Below the pieces are notes generated by a model. The model was not told the DNA's origin. It did no database searches and worked only from the letters and a program-made list of their open reading frames with translations. A DNA stretch of 64,000 nucleotides, taken from NCBI GenBank assembly GCA_034509755.1, contig CM067551.1:10722501-10786500 (forward strand), written 5' to 3'. Positions 44,023 to 54,898 of the stretch are shown one piece after another. A program made the translations under genes and the position numbers. The stretch comes from Anisodus tanguticus. Its lineage: Eukaryota > Streptophyta > Magnoliopsida > Solanales > Solanaceae. How positions within the stretch are numbered: position 1 is the first letter of the stretch; each line of letters opens with the position of its first letter.

Positions 44023-44646
44023 TTGCACATGGATCTTATGGGTCCAATTGAGGTAGACAGTTTAGGAGGAATGAGGTATTCTTATGTGATAGTAGATGAT
44101 TTTTCTAGATATTCATGGATATATTTTTTGAAAGAAAAATCACAAAATTTTGACATGTTTAAAATTTTGCACTCTAGAATTAGGAACTTATTCTATTCTC
44201 CTATTTTTCTGATTAGATCCGACCATGGAAAAGAATTTGAAAATAGCTCCTTCACAAAATTTTGTGAGAAAAAGGGAATTTTCCATGAGTTTTCCGCTCC
44301 CAAAACTCCTCAACAGAACGGTGTAGCAGAAAGGAAGAATAGAACATTGCAAGAAATGGCTAGCGTTAGGCTTAGTTCTAAAAATTTGTCGAAACGTTTT
44401 ATGGCTGAAGCCTTAAATATTGTTTGTCACATCACTAATAGAGTCTATCTAAGGCCTGGAACAAAGATAACACCCTATGAGCTAATAAATGGAAAGAAAC
44501 CTAACTTGCGTTACTTTCGTGTTTTTGGGTGTATTTGTTACATTTTAAATGATAGAGATAAGTTGGCAAAGTTTGACTCTAAAAGTGACAAAGGATTTTT
44601 TTTTGCTATTCTCAAAATAGTCATGCTTATCGAGTGTACAATCTAA
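44023..44646 (+). pseudogene. element D integrase
   Basis: 207-residue frame with LLHMDLMGPIEVDSLGG (first Asp), YVIVDDFSRYSWIYFLKEKS, IRSDHGKEFEN (second Asp) and TPQQNGVAERKNRTLQEM (Glu); all three catalytic acids are present. The C-terminal region PYELINGKKPNLRYFRVFGC is also present. A T-run at about 44596-44605 shifts the frame, and the rest continues at 44634-44933 (linker with acidic SEATSEPEPEITEDANEES). Confidence 0.87.
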
Positions 44647-44984
44647 GGACCAAAACTGTACAAGAGTCTCTAAATATTGTTTTTGACGATTTCTCTGATT
44701 TTACAGGAAATACAACTAAAAATAACATTACAGTCTCAGTGGAAAATGTGCAGACTGCTGAAGAACCAGATGTTGCCCCAAATGTTGTCACATCCGAAGC
44801 AACATCTGAACCTGAACCAGAGATCACAGAGGATGCGAATGAGGAGTCAAATGCTGAATTGACATATCAAGTTAGAAGGGACCCCTCATCAAGAATTAGG
44901 AAGAATCATCCAACATGTCAAGTGATAGGGTAAGTTTTTGAGGGAATTAGAACAAGAGGGAAAGAACCACTCAATTACAAAGAC

Positions 44985-45737
44985 ATGGTTAGGTATGCGT
45001 GTATGTATACCATATACCAAAATGTTAGTCTTTCTTATTTCATAACTACTTTAGAACCAAAAAATGTTTTAGAAGCACTTAAAGATGATTTTTGGATTCA
45101 AGCAATGCAAGAAGAACTTGAACAATTTTCTCGAAATGAAGTCTGGGACTTGGTTCCTCATCCAAATAATACAAATGTTATTGGAACTAAGTGGGTTTTC
45201 AAGAATAAATCAGATGAATTGTGAACTGTTGTTAGAAACAAAGCTCGTCTAGTTGCTCAAGGCTATACTCAGGTTGAAGGAATCGATTATGACGAAACTT
45301 TTGCACATATGGCTAGAATTGAATCAATCAGACTACTTCTTGCCATTGTCTGTTTTCTAAAAATCACTTTACACTAAGTGGATGTAAAAAGTGCATTCTT
45401 AAATGGTTTTCTAGATAAGGACGTTTATGTTGAACAACCAAAAGGATTTGAAGATCCTCACCATCCACACTATGTATACAAGCTCAAAAAGGCTTTGTAT
45501 GGGTTAAAACATGCTCCTCGTGCATGGTATGGTCGTCTAACTAACTTCCTCCTTGAATTTGGTTTTAATCGTGGTGAAGCTGATCGTACTTTATTCATTA
45601 AACATCACGATGTAGATATTATTATTGCTCAAATCTATGTAGATGATATAGTCTTTGGTTCGACCTCACAGTCCTACCTAAAGACATTTGTTGAAGCAAT
45701 GTCATCGACATTTGAGATGAACATGATTGGGAACTAA
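44985..45737 (+). pseudogene. element D reverse transcriptase
   Basis: Pieces in one frame order: EPKNVLEALKDDFWIQAMQE, NEVWDLVPHP, GTKWVFKNK, stop, KARLVAQGYTQVEGIDYDET, stop, VDVKSAFLNGFLDKDVYVEQ, ALYGLKHAPRAWYGRL, QIYVDDIVFGST (YVDD intact). Two in-frame stops (near 45222 and 45376) interrupt it. The residue before the first catalytic Asp, normally Met, is at the second stop. Confidence 0.87.
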
Positions 45738-45751
45738 CTTTTTTCTTAGGC

Positions 45752-46572
45752 TTGCAGATTAAGCAAAGTGAAGGTGAAATCTTCATCTCCCAAAGCAAAT
45801 ATGCCAAGAATCTAATTAAGAGATTTGGATTAAAAAATGCTAGACAGATGAAAACTCCAATGGGATCGTCGCAGAAGATATGTAAGGATAATATTGGTGA
45901 AAATGTCGACCCAACATTGTATCGATCCATGATAGGTACCCTTCTATATCTCACTACTAGTCGTCTTGATATAATGTTTAGTGTTTGTGTATGTTCTCGA
46001 TTCCAAGCCTGTCCCAAAATTTTCCACTTAAATGTTGTGAAACGTATCATTAGATATGTTGCCGGCACATGTGAGTTGGGAATTTGGTATTCTAAAGACA
46101 CTAATTCTAATTTAATAGGATATAGTGACTCAGATTGGGCTGGTGATGTGGATGATAGAAAGAGTACACGTGGAGGATGTTTTTATCTTGGCAATAACCT
46201 TGTTTCTTGGTATAGTCGTAAACAAAATTGTGTCTCACTTTCAACTGCTGAATCTGAATATGTAGTAACTGGAAGTTCTCTCAATTAATATGGCTAAGAC
46301 GCATGTTAGACGACTATGGTTTTTCAAGTAACATCTTAGTTTTGTACTATGACAATTTGAGTGCTATAAATATTTCCAAAAATCCAGTTCAGCACTCACG
46401 TACAAAACATATTGATATTAGACATCACTTTTTAAGAGATTTGGTTGAAAAACAGCTAGTTCAAATTGAACATGTTGACACTCTTCATCAACTAGCTGAT
46501 ATTCTTACAAAAGCTTTGGACCATGAGAGATTTTCTAGTTTGAAGAAATCTCTTGGTCTTTGTAATCTCTAA
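45752..46572 (+). pseudogene. element D RNase H
   Basis: Two frames joined across a stop near 46288: SQSKYAKNLIKRFGLKNARQ, YRSMIGTLLYLTTSRLDIMF, GYSDSDWAGDVDDRKSTRGG, CVSLSTAESEYV, then YYDNLSAINISKNPVQHSRT, HIDIRHHFLRDLVEKQ, LADILTKALD. Catalytic acidic positions are present. The single stop falls just after TAESEYVVTGSS. Confidence 0.87.
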
Positions 46573-47460
46573 AAAGGCATTTTTGGTGAATGTCGACTGA
46601 AATGTCTCTAACATTTCGGGTGACATTTACCTATGTAATATCAAAATCTGATTATTGTTACTGTATAGTGCATTATTTTTTGTCACACAAGCATGATCCT
46701 TCAATAAGAACATGACATCAAAGTGATACCGTTCTCTGCGATGATATTAGATATCATAAAAAGGGAGTATCAAAATAAGGCAAAGCCTTTATAAATATTT
46801 GGCAATTGTGAAAAATGGGCAAAGCTCTTGAAATGATATTGTTCCTATTCTATAGGAGTATCAAGTGCTTCAAAAGGATTTTGAGAATATTAAATAAGTA
46901 TTCTTAATTTTTGACATGAAAATCTTTTATATGTGTTTTATGATTAGATCAAGGACACGATGGGAAATATTACATTGGTCCAGTGATTAAACTCATTAAA
47001 ATACATATAAAACGTGTCTTGATTTGTTGCCAAAATAAAAAGTTCTTGCGAGATTATAATGCATGTGTTGTTCAAAATGTTGCCAACATTGCTGTTGACA
47101 TTTTCAGATAATGATATTTGTTGGGATGTTGATCGTAACTGACTTCAGAAAATTAGTTTTTCTTCCTTATTTTTATGCCATGTTTTTAATTGGAATTCAA
47201 ATTTTAAAAGGATAATATTAGATTCCAAATAAGATGTCTATCTTTTTATCCCAAAATCTTAGGTGCAAGTTATTGAATAAATATCAAACACCTAAAATTA
47301 AGGAATTTTTGTATTTTAAAAAGCTTGCCAAGAGTATAAATATATATTTCATTTGTTCTTCTTTTTAACATTCTGTCTTTTCTGAATTAAAGAATAAAAA
47401 TTTTAAAAAAAAAAGAAAAGGAAAAGATCACATCACTTCAGTTTAATCCCTACCAAACTG
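46573..47460 (+). other. non-coding stretch between pol and the third ORF of D
   Basis: About 890 bp without coding domains. It includes copies of the scattered AATGTC/GACATT motif (46588-46632, 47074-47106). Confidence 0.6.
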
Positions 47461-49393
47461 ATGGATTTCTCACTCTGTTCTTCATCCAAAAACCTCAAAA
47501 ACCCTAAACCATCTCCTCCAAACTCTCCAATGGAGGCCTCACCTATGTCAAACCCTTTGTCAGCCAACACCACCAATAGCACACCCATGATTACCAGTCC
47601 ACCACAATGCACATCCATTGTTCTTAGTGGAGATCAAGAACCTCTTGAAATCAACTACCCATGGGATGATAGTAACCCCATTGATGTTGATGCCACTTCA
47701 GATTACTCCACACTCGGCAAGAGGACCAGTTTTTCCTCCTTTCCTACTCGAAGGTCAAGTAGGGTGTTCGAGAGAACTGTCTAACAGGAACTTGTCACCA
47801 AGAAATCCAGGTTTGAGACAACAGTTCCTGCTTGCTCAAGCAGTGACACAGGCGATATGGACTATGAAATTTCATCGGAGGACACCGAACAAGAACCTTC
47901 AATTTTGGAACCTCAAGATGGACCACCAGTTCCTGATCCTCAACCTGAGCCTTTTGTCTCTGTTCCACAATGTGAATCTGAAGACGAGGAGATTCCCGAC
48001 GACACTCCTTTAAAGAGGTTCTGCTCCAGAGGAATCCCCCGTCATACAAGAATAGATGTTGCAAAAAATGTTGTCGAGAATGTCACAACATCTCAAGCAA
48101 TATTCCAACAAGCCTCAGAAGGGACATCATCTCCATCCTCCTCGAGCAATACAGAATCAGAAGCTGAAGTTGAGGTAAATGTTTATTCTAACAAGTTCTA
48201 TTCCAAAGCAAAATTTGATAAATGGAATTGGTATAGGAATAGGATTATCAGGGAAGAAAAGGTATTAGATTTAGCCTCATGTTCTGAATATGGGTTGGTT
48301 GAGTTCCTCAGTGATCATAAGCTTTTAAAAACCTAAACTGATAAAGAACCCTTCGTTGATGAAGTAATTAGGTTATTCTATGCAAACTTAAATTCTGATA
48401 TGGACAATGCCTCCTCAAAAAAATTTGGGAAGGTATACCTCTATAACAAAATCTATAAACTCCCCTAATTATCAATCAATGTTTGGGAACTGAGTATGAA
48501 ATTGGAAGCAGTACTACTGAAAGGGCAACAGAAAATAGGGACAAGATAATAGAATACCTCACTGGAGGTATAGTGAAGAAATGGACTTCTCGATGCTCTG
48601 CCTCAAAGCTCACTGCCCTATTTTCCACCCTACATAAGATTGCTATTCACAATTGGCTCCCTTCACTTGATGAGTCGATAGTTACTACCGATCAAGCCTC
48701 TCTGTTATACAAAATAGGAAAAAGGTTGAGAATTGACTTAGGAAGAATGATTTTCCACCAAATAGCCAATTTAGCTGAAAAAGAGTCAACCTTGATCCTT
48801 CCTTATCCCTCTTTGATCTATCAAATTCTACTTACCCAATGCTTTGAACCTAGAAATGAGGATTTTTAGGAAAAGCACCAAAGGTATATTCAGTGAATAA
48901 ATAAATCTTGAAAAGCAAAGACAGAGTTATTGACCTTCCCTGGCAAAAGGAAGCTAACATTAAGAATGTTGCCTGAAATGTTCCAAACATTCTAGGCAAC
49001 ACTAGTACAAGACAGTCACCTCTGTCTACATACTAGCTGGTTAAACAAATTACAAAGATCAACCAACAAATCTCAGAGGTTGATGCTGCAAGGGATGCCT
49101 TAGTCCAGGCCAGAGACCAGTTCTTATTGTTGCTTTCTTCCCAAAAAGGGGGAGATGATTCTACTGTGAAGGGGGAGGAAAGAGCTGAAAGAGCTAAGAG
49201 TTCTACTGTTGTTGATGTTGTTGTAGAAGATGTTGTGGGTGCTGCCATGCAGAATGAAGAAGTTGTTGGAAGAAAAGTCTTGCTGACAAGGCTGAGGATG
49301 AAGGCAGAAATAGAAGCTACGATGCGAAAGGCTGTAGCAGAAGCTGAAACTACTAGGCAGATGAAGGAGCAGGCTGAGATTATGCATAAGTAG
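47461..49393 (+). pseudogene. envelope-like third ORF of D (broken)
   Basis: Reads MDFSLCSSSKNLKNPKPSPP (Pro/Ser-rich N-terminus). After one in-frame TAA (47782) come acidic sequence, FDKWNWYRNRIIREEKVLDL and, after a second stop (48334) and a frameshift near 48475, a helical domain: RDKIIEYLTGGIVKKWTSRC, ALFSTLHKIAIHNWLPSLDE, LPYPSLIYQILLTQ. A coiled-coil C-terminus follows in 49127-49393 (TRLRMKAEIEATMRKAVAEA). Position and layout match the envelope-like ORFs of SIRE1-type Sireviruses and the putative plant transposon protein domain. No signal peptide or membrane segment is readable, so envelope function is not supported here. Confidence 0.65.
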
Positions 49394-49801
49394 AAAGTGG
49401 CTGGAAGCTACTACTGATGCATAATATGCAAGGGATGAACTACTGATGATGATTGAGGATTGGTTAATTTGGACTGTGTTTGTTTTCTTTGGATCGGATA
49501 TTTGGTGATGTATTTGACGATGATCTGACAATGTTTTTTTGTTCTTGGATGATGTGTTTGAATGTTTAATTTTCTTATTTCTTCTAATCGTATAAGTTAT
49601 GTGTATATATATGTTTGTGCTAATATTGTATCTTGTATAAAGGTATAAATTGGTATACATATATTGTGTTTGTATACCACCACAGGTTAAAGGAGGAGCA
49701 TTATTGTACTCATAGATGTTGGGACAACATTTATGACATTGCCGTAAGTCACTTGCACAAATTAGAATAGGTTTTGTGAAGAAAGGCAAAAGGGGGGAGA
49801 A
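49394..49801 (+). other. 3' interior and polypurine tract of D
   Basis: Non-coding. It ends in AAAAGGGGGGAGAA just before the 3' LTR. The last 291 bp are duplicated at 40162-40452. Confidence 0.8.
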
Positions 49802-50477
49802 TGTTAATGTTGGGTTTGCTGTTGTGACATTTTGCCCAACATATCATTTTCAGTACTAAGTTAAAATTCAGAAATGTTGGAACAAATGTCATGACATTCG
49901 GACCAACATTCTGTTAAATAGTTTTGCCTTACTTCACGGACTGAAGCAAATCTCGTGGGATTTTTACCACGATGTAAAAGTGACTTGGCAAGGTGTGTAG
50001 GAGCCGATGAAACACGTGGGAAGAACAAGTCAAAGTTGTTGCTAAGCTTGGGGAACAAGTCCAAGAAGTTGAGGATTTTGCTCCACGATCTTCTCTAACA
50101 AATCCTATCGGCTGCCCATCTTTTCCTCAACCTCCACAATCAATCGATGAGCTTTTCAAGGAAGAATATCTACTATAAATAGAGAGGAAAGAAGAGTGAA
50201 TCGATATCCAGAAAAAGATTGCACAAATATCAAGAGAGCTCTCGAGAATTCATCTCAGAAAACTAGATCGCTAGTGTTGCCTGAGCGTGTCGACGGCATT
50301 CTGTCCAACATTATAATTGTTGTTTAGATTCTAGATTTGTTCTTTATTGAAGAAATTATAATGAGATGTTGTCTATGTCTATTTAGATAAAAAAATTCAG
50401 ACAGAAGTCATCTGCGACTTCAAACTTTTAATTCCTTTGTATTATTTTGTAATATTGTAAAAGAATGAATTTATTCA

Positions 50478-50545
<68 letters not shown>

Positions 50546-50781
50546 CGGTCACTGGCCGTCATATGATATATAATCAATATAACCTATGTATATATTAAAC
50601 CTTTGTGTCTTATTATTTCCGCTGCATTCTACTCTTCAAAGGTTTTTCAGTTTTATCGAAGTGTTGTCACTTGTGTCAGACAACATTATTGCCGACATTT
50701 ACAAACTGCATTGGCATTCGATTTGTTTTTGACTTTCAGTTTGTGTTTTATTGTTTCATAGCATACCTCCGGGACCTAACA
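49802..50781 (+). repeat. 3' LTR of D
   Basis: 980 bp, TGTTAATG...CCTAACA, aligned with 40453-41468. It holds an extra 12-bp piece (CGGACCAACATT) near 49900 and a single long (TA)n tract at about 50484-50541 in place of the palindrome. Confidence 0.9.
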
Positions 50782-50786
50782 ACTCC

Positions 50787-52190
50787 TATAAACATAATTT
50801 TACTAGGTTCATTATGTTGCTCCTCTGATGAATACTATTGTACATTGTGATTTCTGACTTGACTCAACCACCTTCCTGGAATATTTCCAGGTTTCAAGTG
50901 TCTTCTTGTGCAGCTCCTCTTTGCTGTTACAGTTCATGCTAGTGTAGCCTAGGATTCACCCAATCTCTTTTCTTTTTTGTAAATATGGTGTTCGAGTAAG
51001 TTTGATCACACTACAATTAATTAACTGGATATTTGCTATCTCCCACAAATACATGTGTCAAATAACTTTGTATACCAAAACTTAGATGACAATAAATTAC
51101 CTAGCATGTTTTGTCTCGACTGAAATTCGTCCGGTCTCTTTAATTCATCTTGTTCTCAAGTGCCTTAAAGGTGAATGGGGTTGGGGTGACGAGTGACAAA
51201 GAAACTTTGCCAAAAAAAAAAAGGAGCTCACCTATCACCACCCCCCTCCTCTCCTTGTATAAATCACACTTAATCAAGAGAATAGTAAGCTTGACCAAAA
51301 GGATTTGGAGAAGCACTATCAAGTTCAGGTAGCTAAATCATTGGCTAGAAGAGGGAACAGAAGGTTAAAAAAAAAGCTGGTATTTATTTTTTAGTTCCAA
51401 CTAAATGTCACATTCTTTAATAAATACTTGTTGAAGTTACAAAATTATATATAGTTCAAGTCGAAGATGAGTATCCTCCCCCTGCTAATACATTGGCATC
51501 CTCCACAAGATAAATTTGACCATAGTTGTACATGTATACCAATGAGCTCAAATGTAAACATCTTTACTAGTATACCAGGACCAAATGTGGATACAGAGTA
51601 TCAGTATCGAGTTTATCTAATTCCAGTACTTTCGATGCAGAACATAAATATATGTGTCAAAATTCATAAAAATTACAAGAAATTGTAGATATGATACCAT
51701 AACTTTAAAAATATATTGAGATTGAACTGATAAAGCTTAAATCATGAATCCGCCTCTGAACAATATAGAAAGAGTCCAAAATAAAAAACCAGAAATGACA
51801 TATTAGCTGTGGGGCAAAAACAACAAACTGAAGTAGAAACTTCCCTTCTCCTAGGAGTTCAAAAAACAAGAGTATGAACTATCAGAGTCTAAACTCTACA
51901 TAAAATTAACCTGGAAGGCTGGAGCTACTATCACTTTATTGTCCTATGCTACTGATTATTTGAATCCATCAAAAGACAGTAAGATGCCATGGTAGAAAAA
52001 GCTTTTGTCTTTAGCTCCAAAGGTGTCCATGTGCTGTTCCCATATTCTAATACATAAACTTACTTCATTTGTTTCTCCTTCTCCAGACCACTTGGTTTAA
52101 ATATTCTCACCGTCCATATACATTTACTATAACCAAATATTACAAACAACCCTCATAAGAGTTTTACAAATACAACAGCACACAAACACC
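50787..52190. other. upstream region of the DUF1645 gene
   Basis: No transposon or other gene recognised. AT-rich with a few short open frames lacking support. It is likely to contain the distal promoter of the gene at 52264. Confidence 0.5.
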
Positions 52191-52192
52191 CC

Positions 52193-52200
52193 TTATAAAG
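52193..52200 (+). promoter_or_regulatory. TATA box of the DUF1645 gene
   Basis: TTATAAAG, 64 bases before the ATG. A pyrimidine-rich leader follows (CATTTCCCTCAGTCTCTCTC), typical of plant transcription starts. Confidence 0.6.
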
Positions 52201-52263
52201 CACACAAACTTAGGTTCTTACCTTTATCCAGCAGCTACATTTCCCTCAGTCTCTCTCACTAAC

Positions 52264-52986
52264 ATGGTTTCCTTAGAAGGTGCCTCTAGATCCGATGAGC
52301 CGACTTCGAGTCCCCGAATTTCCTTCTCTTCAGAATTTCTTGATGAGAAAAACTTCATATCCATTACTCCAAATGCACAAGCAGAGAAAGAGCGAAAATA
52401 TCAGCAAGAGAGAGCGCGTAGTGCAGCAGAATTCGAGTTCCTTTCCAACAAGTTAACCAGCGAAAACATGATCACAGCGGACGAGCTGTTCTTCGAGGGT
52501 AAGTTACGTCCATATTGGCAAATGCATTATGCTGAAAAGGTGAACAAGATCAGTTTAAAAACTGAACATGCTGAGGGAGAAACATTGAATGAAGCTGATA
52601 AGGTGAAGAGTAAGGAAGAAACTAGGACAATAAATTGGTTTATTGATGAGGATCCATCTCCTAGGCCACCAAAATGCACTGTTTTATGGAAAGAGTTGTT
52701 GAGATTGAAGCAGAAAAGAGCTTCTTCATTATCGCCTTCTTCTTCTACTTCTTCCTCCTCTTCTACAAGTTCTATTGCTGATATTTCTGTAGCAGATCAT
52801 GAGAAAAGCAAAGTTCAAAGTATCAAAGAGAAACATGTGAAGAGGATTAAAAAAGGATTGGAGAGAAGTAGATCAGCAACTTTAAGAGTTAGACCTGTGA
52901 TTCATGTGCCAATTTGTTCACAGGGAAAAAACACTGCACTGCCACCTTTGTGTTCCCTTAAAAAAGGAAGAGCTATAGAGAGGTGA
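52264..52986 (+). CDS. DUF1645-family protein (intronless host gene)
   Basis: 240 residues with good start context (AACATGG). Features of the plant DUF1645 family: FEF at residues 57-59, the conserved ADELFFEGKLRPYW at 72-85, a basic stretch CTVLWKELLRLKQKR (138-152), a Ser-rich run (154-171), a Lys/Arg-rich helix (188-203) and a C-terminal LPPLCSLKKGR (226-236). No signal peptide or membrane segment. Members of this family include a rice protein (SGL) affecting grain length and stress tolerance; the biochemical role is unknown. The basic segments would suit a nuclear location (inference). Codon use and the clean frame contrast with the surrounding transposon relics, and this is the only gene in the window that looks functional. 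A TTGTAATGTATGTG-like polyadenylation signal lies near 53154. Confidence 0.85.
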   Translation: MVSLEGASRSDEPTSSPRISFSSEFLDEKNFISITPNAQAEKERKYQQERARSAAEFEFLSNKLTSENMITADELFFEGKLRPYWQMHYAEKVNKISLKTEHAEGETLNEADKVKSKEETRTINWFIDEDPSPRPPKCTVLWKELLRLKQKRASSLSPSSSTSSSSSTSSIADISVADHEKSKVQSIKEKHVKRIKKGLERSRSATLRVRPVIHVPICSQGKNTALPPLCSLKKGRAIER

Positions 52987-53479
52987 AAAAGGACTTGCCA
53001 TAGTTAGTCATTGTGTAGAGATGTTTTTTAATGTTTTCCTTCAATTTTTACTTCATTTTGAAGCTTCTTTTAATTTCTTTCTTTCTTCTCCTGAATTTAG
53101 ATTACATGTTTCGTCGTAGGATCTGATGAATTACCATGTTGATGTGTTTATTTCTTGTAATGTATGTGAAGCTAATTTCATCTAGATTCAAGAGTTATTG
53201 TAATCTAACAGTTCTAGCTTTTGTTCTCATGCAAAGAAATAGTGAACCAACAAGGATATGCCTCTTCATTTTCTTTTGGAACTGTGGATATTTACTCTGT
53301 ACTTTTTTTTGGCAGTTTTTTTGTGCATATTTACTTATACCTTTGAGAGGTACACTTATACTATTGATAAAGTCTCTAAATTAAACCAAATCACTAAATG
53401 GTGAGTTAATGCGAAAGGTTCAAATCCAATAGTAGGTAAAACTTATTAGATATCAGAGTCAATGGTATCTAATAAGGTT
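52987..53479 (+). other. 3' region of the DUF1645 gene
   Basis: Likely 3' UTR to about 53200 (T-rich, with TTGTAATGTATG near 53154), then spacer up to the LINE fragment. Confidence 0.45.
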
Positions 53480-54898
53480 TACGATCATTGTAATCGACCT
53501 CGAGAAGCCATACGACAAAGTACCTAGGGAGCTTCTATGGAGATGTTTGGAGGTTAGAGGTGTACATGTGGCGCACACTAGGGCGATCAAGGATATGTAT
53601 GATGGAGCCAAGACTAGGGTACAGACAGTAGAAGGAGACTCAGAGCACTTCTCAGTGATGATGGAGCTGCACCAGGGATCAACTCTTAGCTCATTCCTAT
53701 TTGCATTGGTGATGGACTGACTGACGTGACAAATGCAAAGGGAAATACCATGGTGTATGTTATTCGCAAACGACATAGTCCTTATTGATGAGACTCGCAT
53801 CGGAGTGAACGCCAAGCTGGAGGTTTGGAGACAGACTCTGGAGTCTGAAGGGTTCAGGTTGAGTAGGACCAAGACAGAATATTTGGAGTGCAACTTCAGC
53901 AACGGGAGCGACCCTGAGACAGGCGTGGAGGTGAGGCTTGGTACTCAAGTCATTCCAAATAAAGGAACCTTCAACCTAGGGTATATCATCCAAGGGAATG
54001 GAGATATTGATAATGATGTCACACATCGTATTGGGCAGGGTGGATGAAATGGAGGCTCGCATATAGAGTTTTGTGCGACAAAAAGGTGTCACCAAAACTT
54101 AAAGGCAAGTTCTATAGGGTGGTGGTAAGACCGACTATGTTGTATGGGGGAGAGTGTTGGTCAGTCAAGAATTCACACATACAAAAGATGAAAGTTTCGG
54201 AGATAAGGATGCTGAGATGAATGTGTGGGCATACAAGGAGAGATAAGATTAGAAATGATGAGATCCGGGAAGCGAGGTTGAGATGGTTCAGGCATGTGCA
54301 GAGGAGAGACACAGATGCCCCAGTGCGGAGGTGTGAGAGGTTGGCTATGGACGGGTTCAGGAAGGGTAGAGGTAGGCCGAAGAAGTATTGGGGGGGAGTT
54401 GATTAGATGGGATATGGCGCAGGTGCAACTTACTGAGGACATGACCTTAGATAGGGGGTTGTGGAGGACACGGATAAGGGTAGAAGGATAGTAGGTAGTC
54501 GAGCGTAGTCCTACTTACGCTTACAAAATGATAGTTGTAGTGTTATTACTGTAGACCCGATTAGCCTATCACACTTATAGGCGCAGTATTGCTTTATAAC
54601 TCCATGTAGTTTGATTTCTGTTGCTATGTGTTCTTTGCTACTGCTTCCTTTTATTAGAATGCGCTACCATGACGTATTCGATTTTGTTATCAGCATGTTC
54701 ATATTGCTTTAATTTCTTGTCTAAGTCTGACCACTTCTCTTGCTTTGCTTTGCTTGTAATTATGCTTTGTCTTGAGCCGAAGGTCTTTCGGAAACAACCG
54801 CTCTACCTACCAAAATAGAGGTAAGATCTGCGTACACTCTACCCTTCACAAACTCCACGTTGTGGAATTTTATTGCCAATGTTATTGTTGTTGTTGGT
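53480..54898 (+). mobile_element. 5'-truncated RTE-clade LINE
   Basis: Begins inside the reverse transcriptase (VIDLEKPYDKVPRELLW) and continues through the catalytic motif, here LFANDIVLIDE; the usual FADD has become FAND. EGFRLSRTKTEYLECNFSNG, then the C-terminal RHVQRRDTDAPVRRCERLAM and GRGRPKKYWG segment follow. A roughly 350-bp 3' UTR ends TTGTTGTTGTTGG. Several in-frame stops are present. 5' truncation is normal for LINEs. No target duplication was found. It lies about 500 bp after the DUF1645 gene. Confidence 0.85.

Larger units (their letters stand above)
40088..50781 (+). mobile_element. Sirevirus-type copia array D with three LTR pieces
   Basis: Order: LTR fragment (40088-40161), 3' interior fragment (40162-40452), full LTR (40453-41468), interior with gag, pol and an envelope-like ORF, full LTR (49802-50781). 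Outer flanks ACTCA (40083-40087) and ACTCC (50782-50786) match at four of five bases. Gag with coiled coil and zinc knuckles, a DSG protease, and an extra ORF after RNase H place it in the Sirevirus (SIRE1-like) group. All long frames carry stops or frameshifts. Confidence 0.88.

Noticed and set aside
47461..49393. Integrated infectious virus with envelope
   Set aside because: The ORF lies inside a Sirevirus retrotransposon with LTRs, has no signal peptide or membrane segment, and is broken by stops.
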